Assembly (NCBI RefSeq): GCF_016745505.1
Contig: NZ_JAERUC010000039.1
Location: 1 to 64,000, forward strand
Reading direction: 5' to 3'
Length of the DNA: 64,000 nt
Origin: Streptomyces silvae
GTDB lineage: Bacteria > Actinomycetota > Actinomycetes > Streptomycetales > Streptomycetaceae
Shown here one piece after another: positions 26,798 through 38,676 of this stretch. A program made the translations under genes and the position numbers. The notes under the pieces were generated by a model that had not been told where the DNA came from, did not search any database, and was given only the letters and a program-made list of their open reading frames with translations. Each line of letters starts with the position of its first letter. Positions within the stretch are counted from its first letter, which is position 1.

Positions 26798-28021
26798 ATG
26801 AGCGACGACGACGGGCCGGCCGGGCGCCTGAGAGACGGGGTGCCGCTGCGTGAGGCGGTGGGCACCGCGTCCCCGGCGGACTGGGTCAGGCTGGACGCCG
26901 AGGTACGGATCCCGGCCTGGCGAACCGCGAACCGACTGCCGACCCGCGAGGAGCTGCGAGGCCTGCCGGCCGGTCCGCTCTCCGACGCCGCCGAGTCCCG
27001 CGTCGCGCTGGCTCTCTGCCACCCCGACGGCAGGGTGCGCGAGGCCGCACTGGGGCGGGTGGCCGACGCCCCGGGGCTACGGCCCCTGCTGGTGGTGCGC
27101 TGCGCCGACTGGGTCACGCCGGTGCGCGACCGGGCCAGGGCTCTGCTCGGGGAGACCTCCGGGCCACTGCTCGCCCTGCTGGCCCCGCTGATCCTGCTGC
27201 TGTCCCGCCGCGACCGGGGCGGCTTCGCGCTGCGTCTGCTGGAAGACGCGCTGCGCCAGGGGGCGGCCCAGGACGTCGAGGCGCTGCTCACCGACGGGGA
27301 CCGCGCAGTGCGCCGTCTGGCGTACCGCATCGCCGTCGGCCGGCAGTTGCTGACCCCGGCAGAATTCGCGCGGACGGCGGCGACCGCCTCCGGCGACACG
27401 AGCGTCCAGGCCCTCTGCGCCGACGCGGCCCTCGCCGGGGCCGGGGAGGACGACTACGACGCCGTGGTGGCTCCTCTGCTGGCCTGCCGGTCGCCGCAGG
27501 TCCGGTCCGCCGGCGTGACCGGGCTGCGCCGGACGGGACGGCACAGGGAGGCGATCCCCTTCCTCGCCGACCGGTCCGCCCTCGTGCGGGCCTGCGCACG
27601 CTATGTCGTACGGCAGGGCGGAACCGACCCGCTCCCCCTGTACCGGTCGATGTGCGCCGATCCCACGCGCTACCCGGCCGCGGCCGCCGGACTCGGTGAG
27701 TGCGGGGCACGGTCGGACGTGGACACGCTGTGGCATCTGACGGCCCACCAGCTCCCCGCCGTACGGGCCCACGCCGTGTCGGCCCTGTGCGCACTGGACG
27801 CCGTACGGCCGGACCGGATGCGGCCGCTGCTCGACGACCCCTCGGCCGTCGTGGTCCGCGCCGCCGCCCGGGCCCTGCGGCCGCACGCGGCGACGCTGGA
27901 CACGGACCTGCTACGGGCGGGACTCGCACCGGACCGGGCGCGCCCCACCCGGATCGCGGCGCGGCGGCTCCTGGAGGCACAGGAGCGAGCCCTCGCGCGA
28001 GGAGCGCGTCCCGGACCGTGA
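26798..28021 (+). CDS. HEAT-repeat-like protein
   Basis: The 407-residue protein is built of repeated amphipathic helix pairs with the HEAT-type pattern (for example DPSAVVVRAAARALRPHAATL, CRSPQVRSAGVTGLRRTG, DRAVRRLAYRIAVGRQ). It has no signal peptide and no enzyme motif. Such solenoids usually bind proteins. A strong AGGGGGAG ribosome site precedes the ATG. It is divergent from argH and is followed closely by a PPOX-family gene. I do not know its role. Confidence 0.72.
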   Translation: MSDDDGPAGRLRDGVPLREAVGTASPADWVRLDAEVRIPAWRTANRLPTREELRGLPAGPLSDAAESRVALALCHPDGRVREAALGRVADAPGLRPLLVVRCADWVTPVRDRARALLGETSGPLLALLAPLILLLSRRDRGGFALRLLEDALRQGAAQDVEALLTDGDRAVRRLAYRIAVGRQLLTPAEFARTAATASGDTSVQALCADAALAGAGEDDYDAVVAPLLACRSPQVRSAGVTGLRRTGRHREAIPFLADRSALVRACARYVVRQGGTDPLPLYRSMCADPTRYPAAAAGLGECGARSDVDTLWHLTAHQLPAVRAHAVSALCALDAVRPDRMRPLLDDPSAVVVRAAARALRPHAATLDTDLLRAGLAPDRARPTRIAARRLLEAQERALARGARPGP

Positions 28022-28062
28022 AATATCCGGCCCCGGGCGTCGGGTCGCACGACAATGCGGAC

Positions 28063-28662
28063 ATGGGAAAAACGTATGAGCGCATCGACGGCCGTCTGCG
28101 GGCCTTCATCGAGGAACAGCACATCTTCTTCACCGCGACCGCGCCCCTGGACGGCGACGGCACGGTCAATCTGTCGCCCAAGGGGGTGAGCAGGTCGTTC
28201 GCCGTCGTCGACGAGCGGACCGTGGCCTATCTCGACTTCGCCGGCAGCAGCGCCGAGACCGTCGCCCATCTCCGGGAGAACGGGCGCATCACGCTGATGT
28301 GGTGCGCCTTCCAGGGGCCGCCCAACATCGTCCGGGTGCACGGGCGCGGCGAGCCCGTGTTCCGTGACGACCCGCGCTTCCCGGGGCTGCTCGGGCACTT
28401 CCCCGACGTCGACCCGGCTCTCCACGGGCTGCGCGCCGTCATCGTGGTGACCGCCGACCTGGTCCGGGACTCCTGCGGTTACGCGGTGCCGTTCATGACG
28501 TACGACGAGGACCGCCCCCTGCACGCGAGCCGGTTCCGGCGGGAGGACGACGAGAGCCTGAGCAGGTACTTCGAGAAGAAGGACCACATCTCGACCAGCA
28601 TCGACGGGCTGCCGGGGCTCCCCCTGCCGCTGCCCGCGATGCCGGCACCGGTCACGGAGTGA
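28063..28662 (+). CDS. Pyridoxamine 5'-phosphate oxidase-family flavin-binding protein
   Basis: The 199-residue protein has the split-barrel FMN/F420-binding fold. FIEEQHIFFTATAPLDGDGTVNLSPKG is the usual start, VAYLDFAGSSAETVAHLRENGRITLM forms the cofactor and dimer strands, and RVHGRGEPVF follows. Members in actinomycetes use FMN or F420. The substrate is unknown. The start at 28063 lies 41 bases after the HEAT gene stop and has no strong ribosome site. Confidence 0.8.
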   Translation: MGKTYERIDGRLRAFIEEQHIFFTATAPLDGDGTVNLSPKGVSRSFAVVDERTVAYLDFAGSSAETVAHLRENGRITLMWCAFQGPPNIVRVHGRGEPVFRDDPRFPGLLGHFPDVDPALHGLRAVIVVTADLVRDSCGYAVPFMTYDEDRPLHASRFRREDDESLSRYFEKKDHISTSIDGLPGLPLPLPAMPAPVTE

Positions 28663-28726
28663 GCCACTGGGCCGTACGGAGCAGGCGCGGTGGGGGCGGG
28701 AGGCGGCGCGCCGTACGGTCCGGAGC

Positions 28727-29428
28727 ATGCGCAGACTCCTGGTGACCGCGTCGGTCCTGCTCGCCCTGGCCGGTTCGCTCGCGGCGCGGCCCGCCGGGGC
28801 GCCGCCCCTCCCGGAGCGCCTGGCCGACACGGGCGGCGGTACGCAGCTGATCACCGCCGAGGCGCCCGGCACGGACTCCGTCACGGGCACGGTCACCTGG
28901 TGGGACCGGCGCGGGGACGGCTGGGTGGCGGCGGGTTCGGCGCCCGCCCGCTTCGGGGCGAACGGGCTGACGGACGGCGCCACCCGCACCCAGGGCACGA
29001 ACACCACACCCACCGGGCTGTACGACCTGCCGTACGCCTTCGGGACCGAGGCGGCCCCGCCCGGGACCCGCTACCCGTACCGGCGGGCCGGCCAGGACGC
29101 GTGGTGGTGCCAGGACAACGCGTCCCGGGCGTACAACCGCTGGACCGAACCGCGACCCGCCGACTGCCGCGCGGACGAGGCCGAACACCTCGTCACCTAT
29201 CCCGTCCAGTACGCCCGTGCGCTCGTCATCGGCTTCAACTACCACCGTCCGGTACGCGGCAGGGGCGCCGGGATCTTCCTCCACGTGAACGGCAAGGGTG
29301 CGACCGCCGGCTGTGTGTCCGTACCGGCGGCCGCGATGGACCGGATCCTGGCCTGGGCGGACCCGTCCCGCAGCCCGCACATCGCGGTCGGCACGGCGTC
29401 CGGCCCGACCGCGATCACCCGCTACTGA
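28727..29428 (+). CDS. Secreted L,D-transpeptidase-like (YkuD-type) protein
   Basis: The 233-residue product has a signal peptide ([20 protein letters not shown]) and a catalytic segment [17 protein letters not shown], which fits the YkuD pattern of His followed by a Gly-Cys with Cys196 as nucleophile. It may cross-link or edit peptidoglycan outside the cell. The N-terminal repeats of [13 protein letters not shown] type are typical of the family. GGAG precedes the ATG. Its last seven bases overlap the last codons of the convergent argR gene, with no terminator between them. Confidence 0.8.
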   Translation: MRRLLVTASVLLALAGSLAARPAGAPPLPERLADTGGGTQLITAEAPGTDSVTGTVTWWDRRGDGWVAAGSAPARFGANGLTDGATRTQGTNTTPTGLYDLPYAFGTEAAPPGTRYPYRRAGQDAWWCQDNASRAYNRWTEPRPADCRADEAEHLVTYPVQYARALVIGFNYHRPVRGRGAGIFLHVNGKGATAGCVSVPAAAMDRILAWADPSRSPHIAVGTASGPTAITRY

Positions 29429-29967
29429 GGGCCGCGGTCGTTCTGGGCCAGCCGCAGCAGGTGGTCGGCCAGCGCCTGGCCGCCGTTCGGGTCACGGCTG
29501 ATCAGCATCAGCGTGTCGTCGCCCGCGATCGTGCCGAGGATCGCCTGGAGTTCGGCCTGGTCGATGGCCGAGGCGAGGAACTGGGCGGCGCCCGGCGGCG
29601 TACGCAGCACCACCAGGTTGGCCGAGGCCTCCGCCGAGATGAGCAGCTCGGCGGAGAGTCTGCGCATCCGCTCCTCCTTGGCCGACCCGCCCAGCGGCGC
29701 CTGCGGGGTGCGGAAACCGCCCTCGCTCGGCACCGCGTAGATCAGCTCGCCGCCGGTGTTGCGGATCTTCACCGCGCCGAGCTCGTCCAGGTCGCGGGAG
29801 AGCGTCGCCTGGGTGACGCTCAGCCCGTCGTCGGACAGGAGCCTGGCCAGCTGGCTCTGCGAGCGCACCGGCTGACGGTTCAGGATGTCCACGATCCTGC
29901 GGTGGCGTGCCGTGCGGGTCTGCGGCACCGACTGCCCTCCGTGGTCGGTTTCCTGCGCCTCGGTCAT
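29422..29967 (-). CDS. argR: Arginine repressor
   Basis: The 181-residue ArgR has an N-terminal winged helix ([50 protein letters not shown]) with the SRDL recognition helix. A C-terminal oligomerisation and arginine-binding domain includes [15 protein letters not shown] with the two arginine-binding Asp residues. It is the last gene of argC-argJ-argB-argD-argR, 25 bases after argD, so it represses its own operon. The palindromes before argC and argH are its probable targets. Confidence 0.95.
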   Translation of the reverse strand: MTEAQETDHGGQSVPQTRTARHRRIVDILNRQPVRSQSQLARLLSDDGLSVTQATLSRDLDELGAVKIRNTGGELIYAVPSEGGFRTPQAPLGGSAKEERMRRLSAELLISAEASANLVVLRTPPGAAQFLASAIDQAELQAILGTIAGDDTLMLISRDPNGGQALADHLLRLAQNDRGPQ

Positions 29968-29992
29968 CGTCGTCGCCTCATTCTCCGGATCG

Positions 29993-31188
<1,196 letters not shown>

Positions 31189-31192
<4 letters not shown>

Positions 31193-32111
31193 GACTCCCC
31201 CTCTGCGTCGTGCGGTGCGGCGGGTGCCGCGTCGGGCACGACCATCGTGCCGATTCCCTCGTCGGTGAAGATCTCCAGCAGGATCGAGTGCTGGACCCGG
31301 CCGTCGATGACACGGGCGGTCTCGACGCCGTTGCGTACGGCGTGGAGGCAGCCCTGCATCTTGGGCACCATGCCGCTGGAGAGGTCGGGCAGCAGCTTCT
31401 CCAGCTCGGTGGCGGTGAGCCGGCTGATGACGTCGTCGCTGTTCGGCCAGTCCTCGTAGAGGCCCTCGACGTCGGTGAGGACCATCAGCGTCTCGGCGTC
31501 CAGCGCGGCGGCGAGTGCGGCGGCCGCGGTGTCGGCGTTGACGTTGTAGACGTGGTTGTCCTCGGCGGAGCGCGCGATGGAGGAGATGACCGGGATCCGG
31601 CCGTCGTCCAGCAGCGCCTGGATCGCCCCGGTGTCGATGGCGGTGATCTCACCGACCCGGCCGATGTCGACCGCCGTCCCGTCGATCATCGGGCGGTGCT
31701 GGGTGGCGGTGATCGTGTGGGCGTCCTCGCCGGTCATGCCGACGGCGAGCGGGCCGTGCTGGTTGAGCAGGCCGACGAGCTCACGCTGGACCTGCCCCGC
31801 AAGCACCATCCGGACGACGTCCATCGCCTCGGGGGTGGTGACGCGGAGGCCGGCCTTGAACTCGCTGACCAGGCCCTGCTTGTCGAGCTGGGCGCTGATC
31901 TGCGGGCCCCCGCCGTGCACGACGACGGGCTTGAGTCCGGCGTGCCGCAGGAAGACGACGTCCTGGGCGAAGGCGGCCTTCAGCTCCTCGTCGATCATGG
32001 CGTTGCCGCCGAACTTGATGACGACGGTCTTGCCGTTGTGCCGGGTGAGCCAGGGCAGCGCCTCGATGAGGATCTGCGCCTTGGGCAGCGCGGTGTGCTT
32101 CCTCGCGGCAC

Positions 32112-32115
<4 letters not shown>
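31189..32115 (-). CDS. argB: Acetylglutamate kinase
   Basis: The 308-residue amino-acid-kinase-fold enzyme phosphorylates N-acetylglutamate. [10 protein letters not shown] is the phosphate-binding loop, [10 protein letters not shown] the glycine-rich loop, and [17 protein letters not shown] and [11 protein letters not shown] close the active site. The N-terminal helix region ([23 protein letters not shown]) is of the type that lets arginine-sensitive hexameric forms be feedback inhibited. It overlaps argJ and argD by four bases each. Confidence 0.95.
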
Positions 32116-34303
<2,188 letters not shown>

Positions 34304-34313
34304 TCATCGATGG

Positions 34314-34347
34314 CATGACTATACGCATCTATGCAGTTTTATGCAAA
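34314..34347 (-). promoter_or_regulatory. argC operon promoter with tandem ARG boxes
   Basis: On the minus strand TTTGCA (34342-34347) is 18 bases from TATAGT (34318-34323). The region is unusually AT-rich. It contains GCATGACTATACGC and GCATCTATGC, which are similar to the argH palindrome and fit two ArgR boxes over the promoter. Confidence 0.7.
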
Positions 34348-34441
34348 GAGTGGGCGGGTGCGTCCCGCGCGCGGTGACCCTCGATACGGCAGAACATCGT
34401 TACAGCACCAGCGGCGGCACGGAGAAGGAGAGTGAGCATCC

Positions 34442-35080
34442 ATGGGTGAGATCGTCGACGAGATCAGCCGTGTGCACCGGGAGGTCGGCACGCGACGGGT
34501 GGGGTCGGAGGAGGCGGGGACGGTGCTGTTGCGGCGCACCTTCGACGCCGGGCCCGCCGAGGTCTGGGACGCGGTGACCTCACCGGAGCGGATCGCCCGG
34601 TGGTTCCTTCCGGTGACCGGTGAGTTCCGCGTGGGCGGTCACTACCAGCTGGAGGGGAACGCCGGCGGCGAGATCCTGGAGTGCCTGCCCCGGGAGCGGC
34701 TGCGCGTGTCCTGGCTGTTCGGCCCCGACCCCGGCTTCAGCGAGGTCGAGGTGCGCCTGGCGCCGGCGCCGGAGGGCGGTGACCGGACGGTCCTGGAGCT
34801 GGAGCACGTGGCCGTGGTCCCCGAGGAGTTCCGGAGCCAGTACGGACCGGGCGCGGTCGGCATCGGCTGGGACCTGGCGTTCCTGGGGCTCGGGTGGCAC
34901 CTGGCGGGCGAGGGGCTCAGCCCGGAGGACGCCGTGGAGTGGCAGACCTCACCCGAGGCGAAGGCCTTCGTGGCCAGGTCGGGCGAGGAGTGGGGCCGTG
35001 CGTTCGCCGCCTCGGGCGCGGACCCGGAGACGGTGACCGCGACGACGGTGGCGACCATCGAGTTCTACACCGGGGCCTAG
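34442..35080 (+). CDS. SRPBCC/AHSA1-type START-domain protein
   Basis: The 212-residue product has the START-like fold. LLRRTFDAGPAEVWDAVTSPERIARWFLPV is the usual opening, followed by EFRVGGHYQLEGNAGGEILECLPRERLRVSW. A C-terminal helix of about 80 residues carries the ERWRxAF-like tail. Family members bind hydrophobic ligands or act with Hsp90-like partners. The ligand is unknown. It is divergent from argC. GGAG lies about ten bases upstream of the ATG. Confidence 0.8.
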   Translation: MGEIVDEISRVHREVGTRRVGSEEAGTVLLRRTFDAGPAEVWDAVTSPERIARWFLPVTGEFRVGGHYQLEGNAGGEILECLPRERLRVSWLFGPDPGFSEVEVRLAPAPEGGDRTVLELEHVAVVPEEFRSQYGPGAVGIGWDLAFLGLGWHLAGEGLSPEDAVEWQTSPEAKAFVARSGEEWGRAFAASGADPETVTATTVATIEFYTGA

Positions 35081-35101
35081 CGCATGTGCTGAGAGGTCCC
35101 G

Positions 35102-35142
35102 CGTGCCCGGCCGGCCCGGTCCGACGCCCGGCCGGCCGCACG
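35102..35142. terminator. Long bidirectional hairpin between convergent genes
   Basis: CGTGC-CCGGCCGG pairs with CCGGCCGG-CC-GCACG, with a two-base bulge. It lies 21 bases after the START-protein gene and 16 bases after the DUF5997 gene. Confidence 0.75.
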
Positions 35143-35158
35143 CGTGGGCGGGGCGAGG

Positions 35159-35557
35159 TCAGTCGCGGTCGGCCTGCGCGGCCCGGGCCGCGTCGCGCTC
35201 CTTGATGCGCGCCGCTTCCTTGCGGACGTCGGCCTGGGTGGCGCGCTCCTTCTGCAGCCACTCGGGGCTCTCCTGCTTCAGGGCGTCGATCTGCTCGGTG
35301 GTGAGGGGCTCCGTGACCCCGCCGCGCGCGAGACCGGCGATGGAGACGCCCAGCTTCGAGGCGACCACCGGCCGGGGGTGCGGGCCGTTGCGGCGGAGCT
35401 CCTGCAGCCACTCCGGCGGGTCGGTCTGCAGGGCGTTCAGCTCGGCGCGCGAGACGACGCCCTCCTGGAACTCGGCGGGGGTGGCTTCGAGGTACACACC
35501 CAGCTTCTTCGCCGCGGTGGCGGGCTTCATCGTCTGGGTGGTCTGGTGCGACGTCAT
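35159..35557 (-). CDS. DUF5997 family protein
   Basis: The 132-residue protein matches the DUF5997 family by its opening MKPATAAKKLGVYLEATPAEFQEG. It also has two similar segments (TDPPEWLQELRRNGPHPRPVVASKLGVSIAGLARGG and QESPEWLQKER). The repeat of P(P/S)EWLQ suggests an internal duplication. It is soluble, and its function is unknown. It is divergent from a LysR-effector-domain gene only 58 bases away, a pairing I recall from other Streptomyces. Starting at ATG 35555-35557 avoids overlap with that promoter. Confidence 0.75.
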   Translation of the reverse strand: MTSHQTTQTMKPATAAKKLGVYLEATPAEFQEGVVSRAELNALQTDPPEWLQELRRNGPHPRPVVASKLGVSIAGLARGGVTEPLTTEQIDALKQESPEWLQKERATQADVRKEAARIKERDAARAAQADRD

Positions 35558-35615
35558 GCTGTCCAGGGTATCGACCATGTGCGCCGCCTCCGACCACGGC
35601 CGGTAACCTGGCGGG

Positions 35616-36401
35616 GTGACAGGCTCGGAAGTACCCCCTGCGTTCCGGCTCGCCTACGTCCCGGGCGTGACCCCGACCAAGTGGGTGCGGATCTGGAACG
35701 AGCGACTGCCCGGTACCCCGCTGACCCTCGTCGGCGTGCCCGCCGCGGAGGCCGCCGGTCTGCTGCGCGACAGCGGCGCCGACGCCGGTTTCGTGCGGCT
35801 GCCCGTGGACCGTACGGACCTCAGCGCGATCCCCCTCTACACCGAGACGACCGTGGTCGTGATCCCCAAGGACCACGCCGCGACGGCCGTCGAGGAGATG
35901 TCGGCCGAGGATCTCGCCGAGGAGACGGTGCTGCACCCCCTCGACGACACCCTCGACTGGGAGCGCCCGCCGGGCCGGCCCGCGCTGGAGCGCCCCACCA
36001 CGACGGAGGACGCCGTGGAGCTGGTGGCCGCGGGGGTGGGGCTGCTCGTCGTCCCGCAGTCGCTGGCCCGGCTGTACCACCGCAAGGACCTCACCTACCG
36101 GCCGCTGACCGGTGCCCCCGAGTCCCGGATCGCGCTGTCCTGGCCGGAGGAGCGGACGACCGATCTGGTGGAGGAGTTCATCGGGATCGTCCGGGGCCGG
36201 ACGGTCAACAGCACCCGGGGGCGCCCTCCGACACCCCCGCAGCCGAAGGCCGCGCGCGCCACGAAGAAGAGCGGCGGCGCCCCGCGCAAGCCGGCGGCCG
36301 GCAAGACCTCCCGGGGCGGCGCCGGCGGCGCGAATCCCAAGGGCGGGGCGAAGAACCCCAAGGGCGGCGCGAAGCGCGGAAAGCCCCGCCGCAGCCGGTG
36401 A
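35616..36401 (+). CDS. LysR-type substrate-binding domain protein without a DNA-binding domain
   Basis: The 261-residue protein consists of the periplasmic-binding-like effector half of LysR regulators (residues about 10-195; FRLAYVPGVTPTKW, VDRTDLSAIPLYTETTVVVIPKDH, AAGVGLLVVPQS). The N-terminal helix-turn-helix is absent. Instead it ends in a basic tail of about 60 residues, rich in Lys/Arg/Gly/Pro with NPKGGAK repeats, which could bind nucleic acid. The TAACCT at 35604-35609, seven bases before the GTG start, suggests a leaderless mRNA. Its role with DUF5997 is unknown. Confidence 0.8.
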   Translation: MTGSEVPPAFRLAYVPGVTPTKWVRIWNERLPGTPLTLVGVPAAEAAGLLRDSGADAGFVRLPVDRTDLSAIPLYTETTVVVIPKDHAATAVEEMSAEDLAEETVLHPLDDTLDWERPPGRPALERPTTTEDAVELVAAGVGLLVVPQSLARLYHRKDLTYRPLTGAPESRIALSWPEERTTDLVEEFIGIVRGRTVNSTRGRPPTPPQPKAARATKKSGGAPRKPAAGKTSRGGAGGANPKGGAKNPKGGAKRGKPRRSR

Positions 36402-36422
36402 GCGGCCGGGGCGCCCCCTACC

Positions 36423-36442
36423 CGTAGTACTTCGGAGCTACG
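36423..36442. promoter_or_regulatory. Candidate operator of the hydrolase-kinase operon
   Basis: CGTAG-N10-CTACG lies about 95-115 bases upstream of the first gene of the operon. The operon encodes its own LuxR-type response regulator, a natural candidate ligand. Confidence 0.4.
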
Positions 36443-36497
36443 TTCCAGGTGCGCTCCTGAGCGGGACGCCGACCACGCTGCCCGCTCCCTACCTTCG

Positions 36498-36523
36498 GTA
36501 CCGGATTCGACGAGACCCGGTAC
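36498..36523. promoter_or_regulatory. Second palindrome near the operon start
   Basis: GTACCGG-N12-CCGGTAC ends six bases before the GGAAGGAC ribosome-site region of the first gene. It could be an operator or an mRNA hairpin that hides the ribosome site. Confidence 0.45.
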
Positions 36524-36536
36524 GGAAGGACTTCCC

Positions 36537-37496
36537 ATGGCGCCCAGCCCCCGGAGCGGTCGCGCGCGGCGCGCCCTGCTCACCGCGTTCGTCACCGCGT
36601 CCGTGGCGCTGCCGGTGTCGGGTGCGGCCCGCCCCGCGGCCGTCGCGGCCCCCGCCCCGGCCGCCGTGGCCCCGCTGGACTCGGCCGGGTCCTCCGCGCT
36701 GGAGGCCAGGTACGCGGCCGGGCGGGCGGAGATCCGGGCGGCGCGGGACATGGCGGCCCGCCACGGAGACCGGCGCCGGGCCACCGCGCTCACCGCCATG
36801 GCGCGCCCGGGCCGCACCTTCCTGATGTTCGACGGGCGCGACGGCGGGCGGGGCGTCGAGGTCGTCGGCGATCTGTCCCGTGCGCGGCGCATCGCCGTAC
36901 TGGTGCCGGGGGCGGGCGTGGACCTCGATCACTACGGGCGCTTACGGCGGGGCGCCGGGGCTCTGCTCGACGAGCTGGGCAGCGGGTCGGCCGTCGTCGT
37001 CTGGCTCGGCTACCGGACGCCCGCCATGCTCAGCCCCGCGGCCATGACCCCGGGCCGGGCCGACGAGGCGGCTCCCGCCCTGCGGTCCTTCGTACGGGAG
37101 TTGAGCGCGGCCAAGCCCTCGGCCCGGGTCTCCCTGCTGTGCCACTCCTACGGCTCGGTGGTCTGCGCCCGGGCCGCGTCCGGGCTGGAGGTCGCGGACC
37201 TCGTGCTGTACGGGAGCCCCGGCACCGGTGCCGGGAGCGCGGCCGCCCTGCACACCCGGGCCACGGTGCGGGCGGGCCTGGGCGGGGACGACTGGATCGC
37301 GCGGGTCCCGCACGTCGCCGTTCCGCTGCCGTACGGCACGGCCGGCTTCGGGACGGACCCGGTGGCCCCGGAGTTCGGCGCCGAGGTCTTCGACGCGGGC
37401 GGCGCCGGGCACAGCGGCTATCTGGAGCCCGGTTCGGTCTCGCTGCGCAGCATCGCCGGGATCGTCGCGGGGACGGCCGGGGGCGGCCATGCGTGA
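36537..37496 (+). CDS. Secreted alpha/beta hydrolase (DUF1023-like), contains a TTA codon
   Basis: The 319-residue protein has a signal peptide with basic start (RSGRARRALLTAFVTASVALPVSG). Its alpha/beta-hydrolase core carries the nucleophile elbow VSLLCHSYGSVVC. VAVLVPGAGVDLDHYGRL is the oxyanion strand, and AGHSGYLEPGS carries the catalytic His. The substrate is unknown. Codon 136 (36942-36944) is TTA, the rare leucine codon read by the bldA tRNA in Streptomyces, so production may depend on developmental stage. It is the first of four overlapping genes. The next gene starts eight bases before its stop. Confidence 0.82.
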   Translation: MAPSPRSGRARRALLTAFVTASVALPVSGAARPAAVAAPAPAAVAPLDSAGSSALEARYAAGRAEIRAARDMAARHGDRRRATALTAMARPGRTFLMFDGRDGGRGVEVVGDLSRARRIAVLVPGAGVDLDHYGRLRRGAGALLDELGSGSAVVVWLGYRTPAMLSPAAMTPGRADEAAPALRSFVRELSAAKPSARVSLLCHSYGSVVCARAASGLEVADLVLYGSPGTGAGSAAALHTRATVRAGLGGDDWIARVPHVAVPLPYGTAGFGTDPVAPEFGAEVFDAGGAGHSGYLEPGSVSLRSIAGIVAGTAGGGHA

Positions 37497-38676
37497 CCTC
37501 GTACGGCGCGACGGTGTGCGCGCCCTGGTGCGGCGGATCGACGCGGCGACGCCCCGGGACCGTGACCGTGCGGTCGACGCGCTGCGCGCCTTCGCCATCC
37601 TGGGCGTGGTCTGCGGCCACTGGCTGGTGACCGCGCTGGTCGCCGACAGCGGCACGGTGCACGGCGCGAGCCCGCTCCGGTACATGCCCCGGCTCGCGCC
37701 GGTCTCCTGGGTGTTCCAGACCCTCGCCGTCTTCTTCCTGGTGGGCGGCCAGGTGGGCGCGAAGGGGTACGCGTCCGCCCGGGCCAGGGGCGAGTCCTAC
37801 GGGCACTGGCTGCGGGTCCGGATGCTGCGGCTGTTCCGGCCGGTGGCCGTCGTCACCGCCGTATGGGCCGTGGCGGCCGGCGTGATGCTGGTCTCGGGGG
37901 TGGACACGGGGACGGTACGCGCGCTGGGCAAGCTGGTCTGGTCCCCGCTGTGGTTCCTGCTGGTGTTCGCGGTGCTGACCGCGGCGACCCCGCTGGTGGC
38001 CCGGCTGCACCCGCTCTGGCCGCTCACCGTCGTCCTGTACGTCGACCTGTTCCGGCTGGGGCTCGACGGACCGGCCGCCCTGGGCTGGATCAACGTGGCG
38101 GCGGGCTGGCTGGTCCCCTACTGCCTGGGGGCGGCCTGGGCACGCGGCGGGCTTAGCGACCGCCGGACCGGGTGGGTGCTGCTGGCGGGAGGCACGGTGA
38201 CCACGGCGGGGCTGGTGCTGTTCGCCGGGTATCCCGCCTCCATGGTCGGGGTGCCGGGCTCCACGCTCTCCAACCTCGACCCGCCGACCCTGGCCGTCGT
38301 GACCTTCGGCCTCGCCCAGTGCGGTGCGGCCCTGCTGCTGCTCGGACGCCTCCGGCGGGCGCTCGCACGGCCCGCCGTGTGGGCGGTGGTGGCCCTGCTG
38401 AACCTGTCCGCGATGACCGTGTTCCTGTGGCACCAGACCGCGATGATCGTGGTCACGGCGAGCGCCCTGTTCCTGTACGGCCCGCTCCCCGGCCTGCACA
38501 CGGTCCCCGACACCCCCGGCTGGGTGTTCGCCCGGCCGGCCTGGCTGCCCGTGTTCGCCCTGGTGCTGCCGGTCTGCCGGGCCGCGTTCGGGGCGTACGA
38601 GCGGCGGGGCGGCGGCCGTTCGGCGGTCGTACGGTCCCATTCCCCCGCCCGGACCCCGGAGTCGCACCATGCCTAA
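37489..38676 (+). CDS. Membrane acyltransferase, acyltransferase-3 family
   Basis: The 395-residue protein has about ten membrane spans and the acyltransferase-3 opening DRAVDALRAFAILGVVCGHWLV, with the conserved Arg and His of the family. LAVFFLVGGQVGAKGY and LNLSAMTVFLWHQTAM are also typical. Such enzymes O-acylate sugars, lipids or peptidoglycan at the membrane. The start overlaps the hydrolase gene by eight bases and the end overlaps the kinase gene by eight bases, so all are made together. The C-terminus ends in His/Ala. Confidence 0.85.
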   Translation: MRDLVRRDGVRALVRRIDAATPRDRDRAVDALRAFAILGVVCGHWLVTALVADSGTVHGASPLRYMPRLAPVSWVFQTLAVFFLVGGQVGAKGYASARARGESYGHWLRVRMLRLFRPVAVVTAVWAVAAGVMLVSGVDTGTVRALGKLVWSPLWFLLVFAVLTAATPLVARLHPLWPLTVVLYVDLFRLGLDGPAALGWINVAAGWLVPYCLGAAWARGGLSDRRTGWVLLAGGTVTTAGLVLFAGYPASMVGVPGSTLSNLDPPTLAVVTFGLAQCGAALLLLGRLRRALARPAVWAVVALLNLSAMTVFLWHQTAMIVVTASALFLYGPLPGLHTVPDTPGWVFARPAWLPVFALVLPVCRAAFGAYERRGGGRSAVVRSHSPARTPESHHA

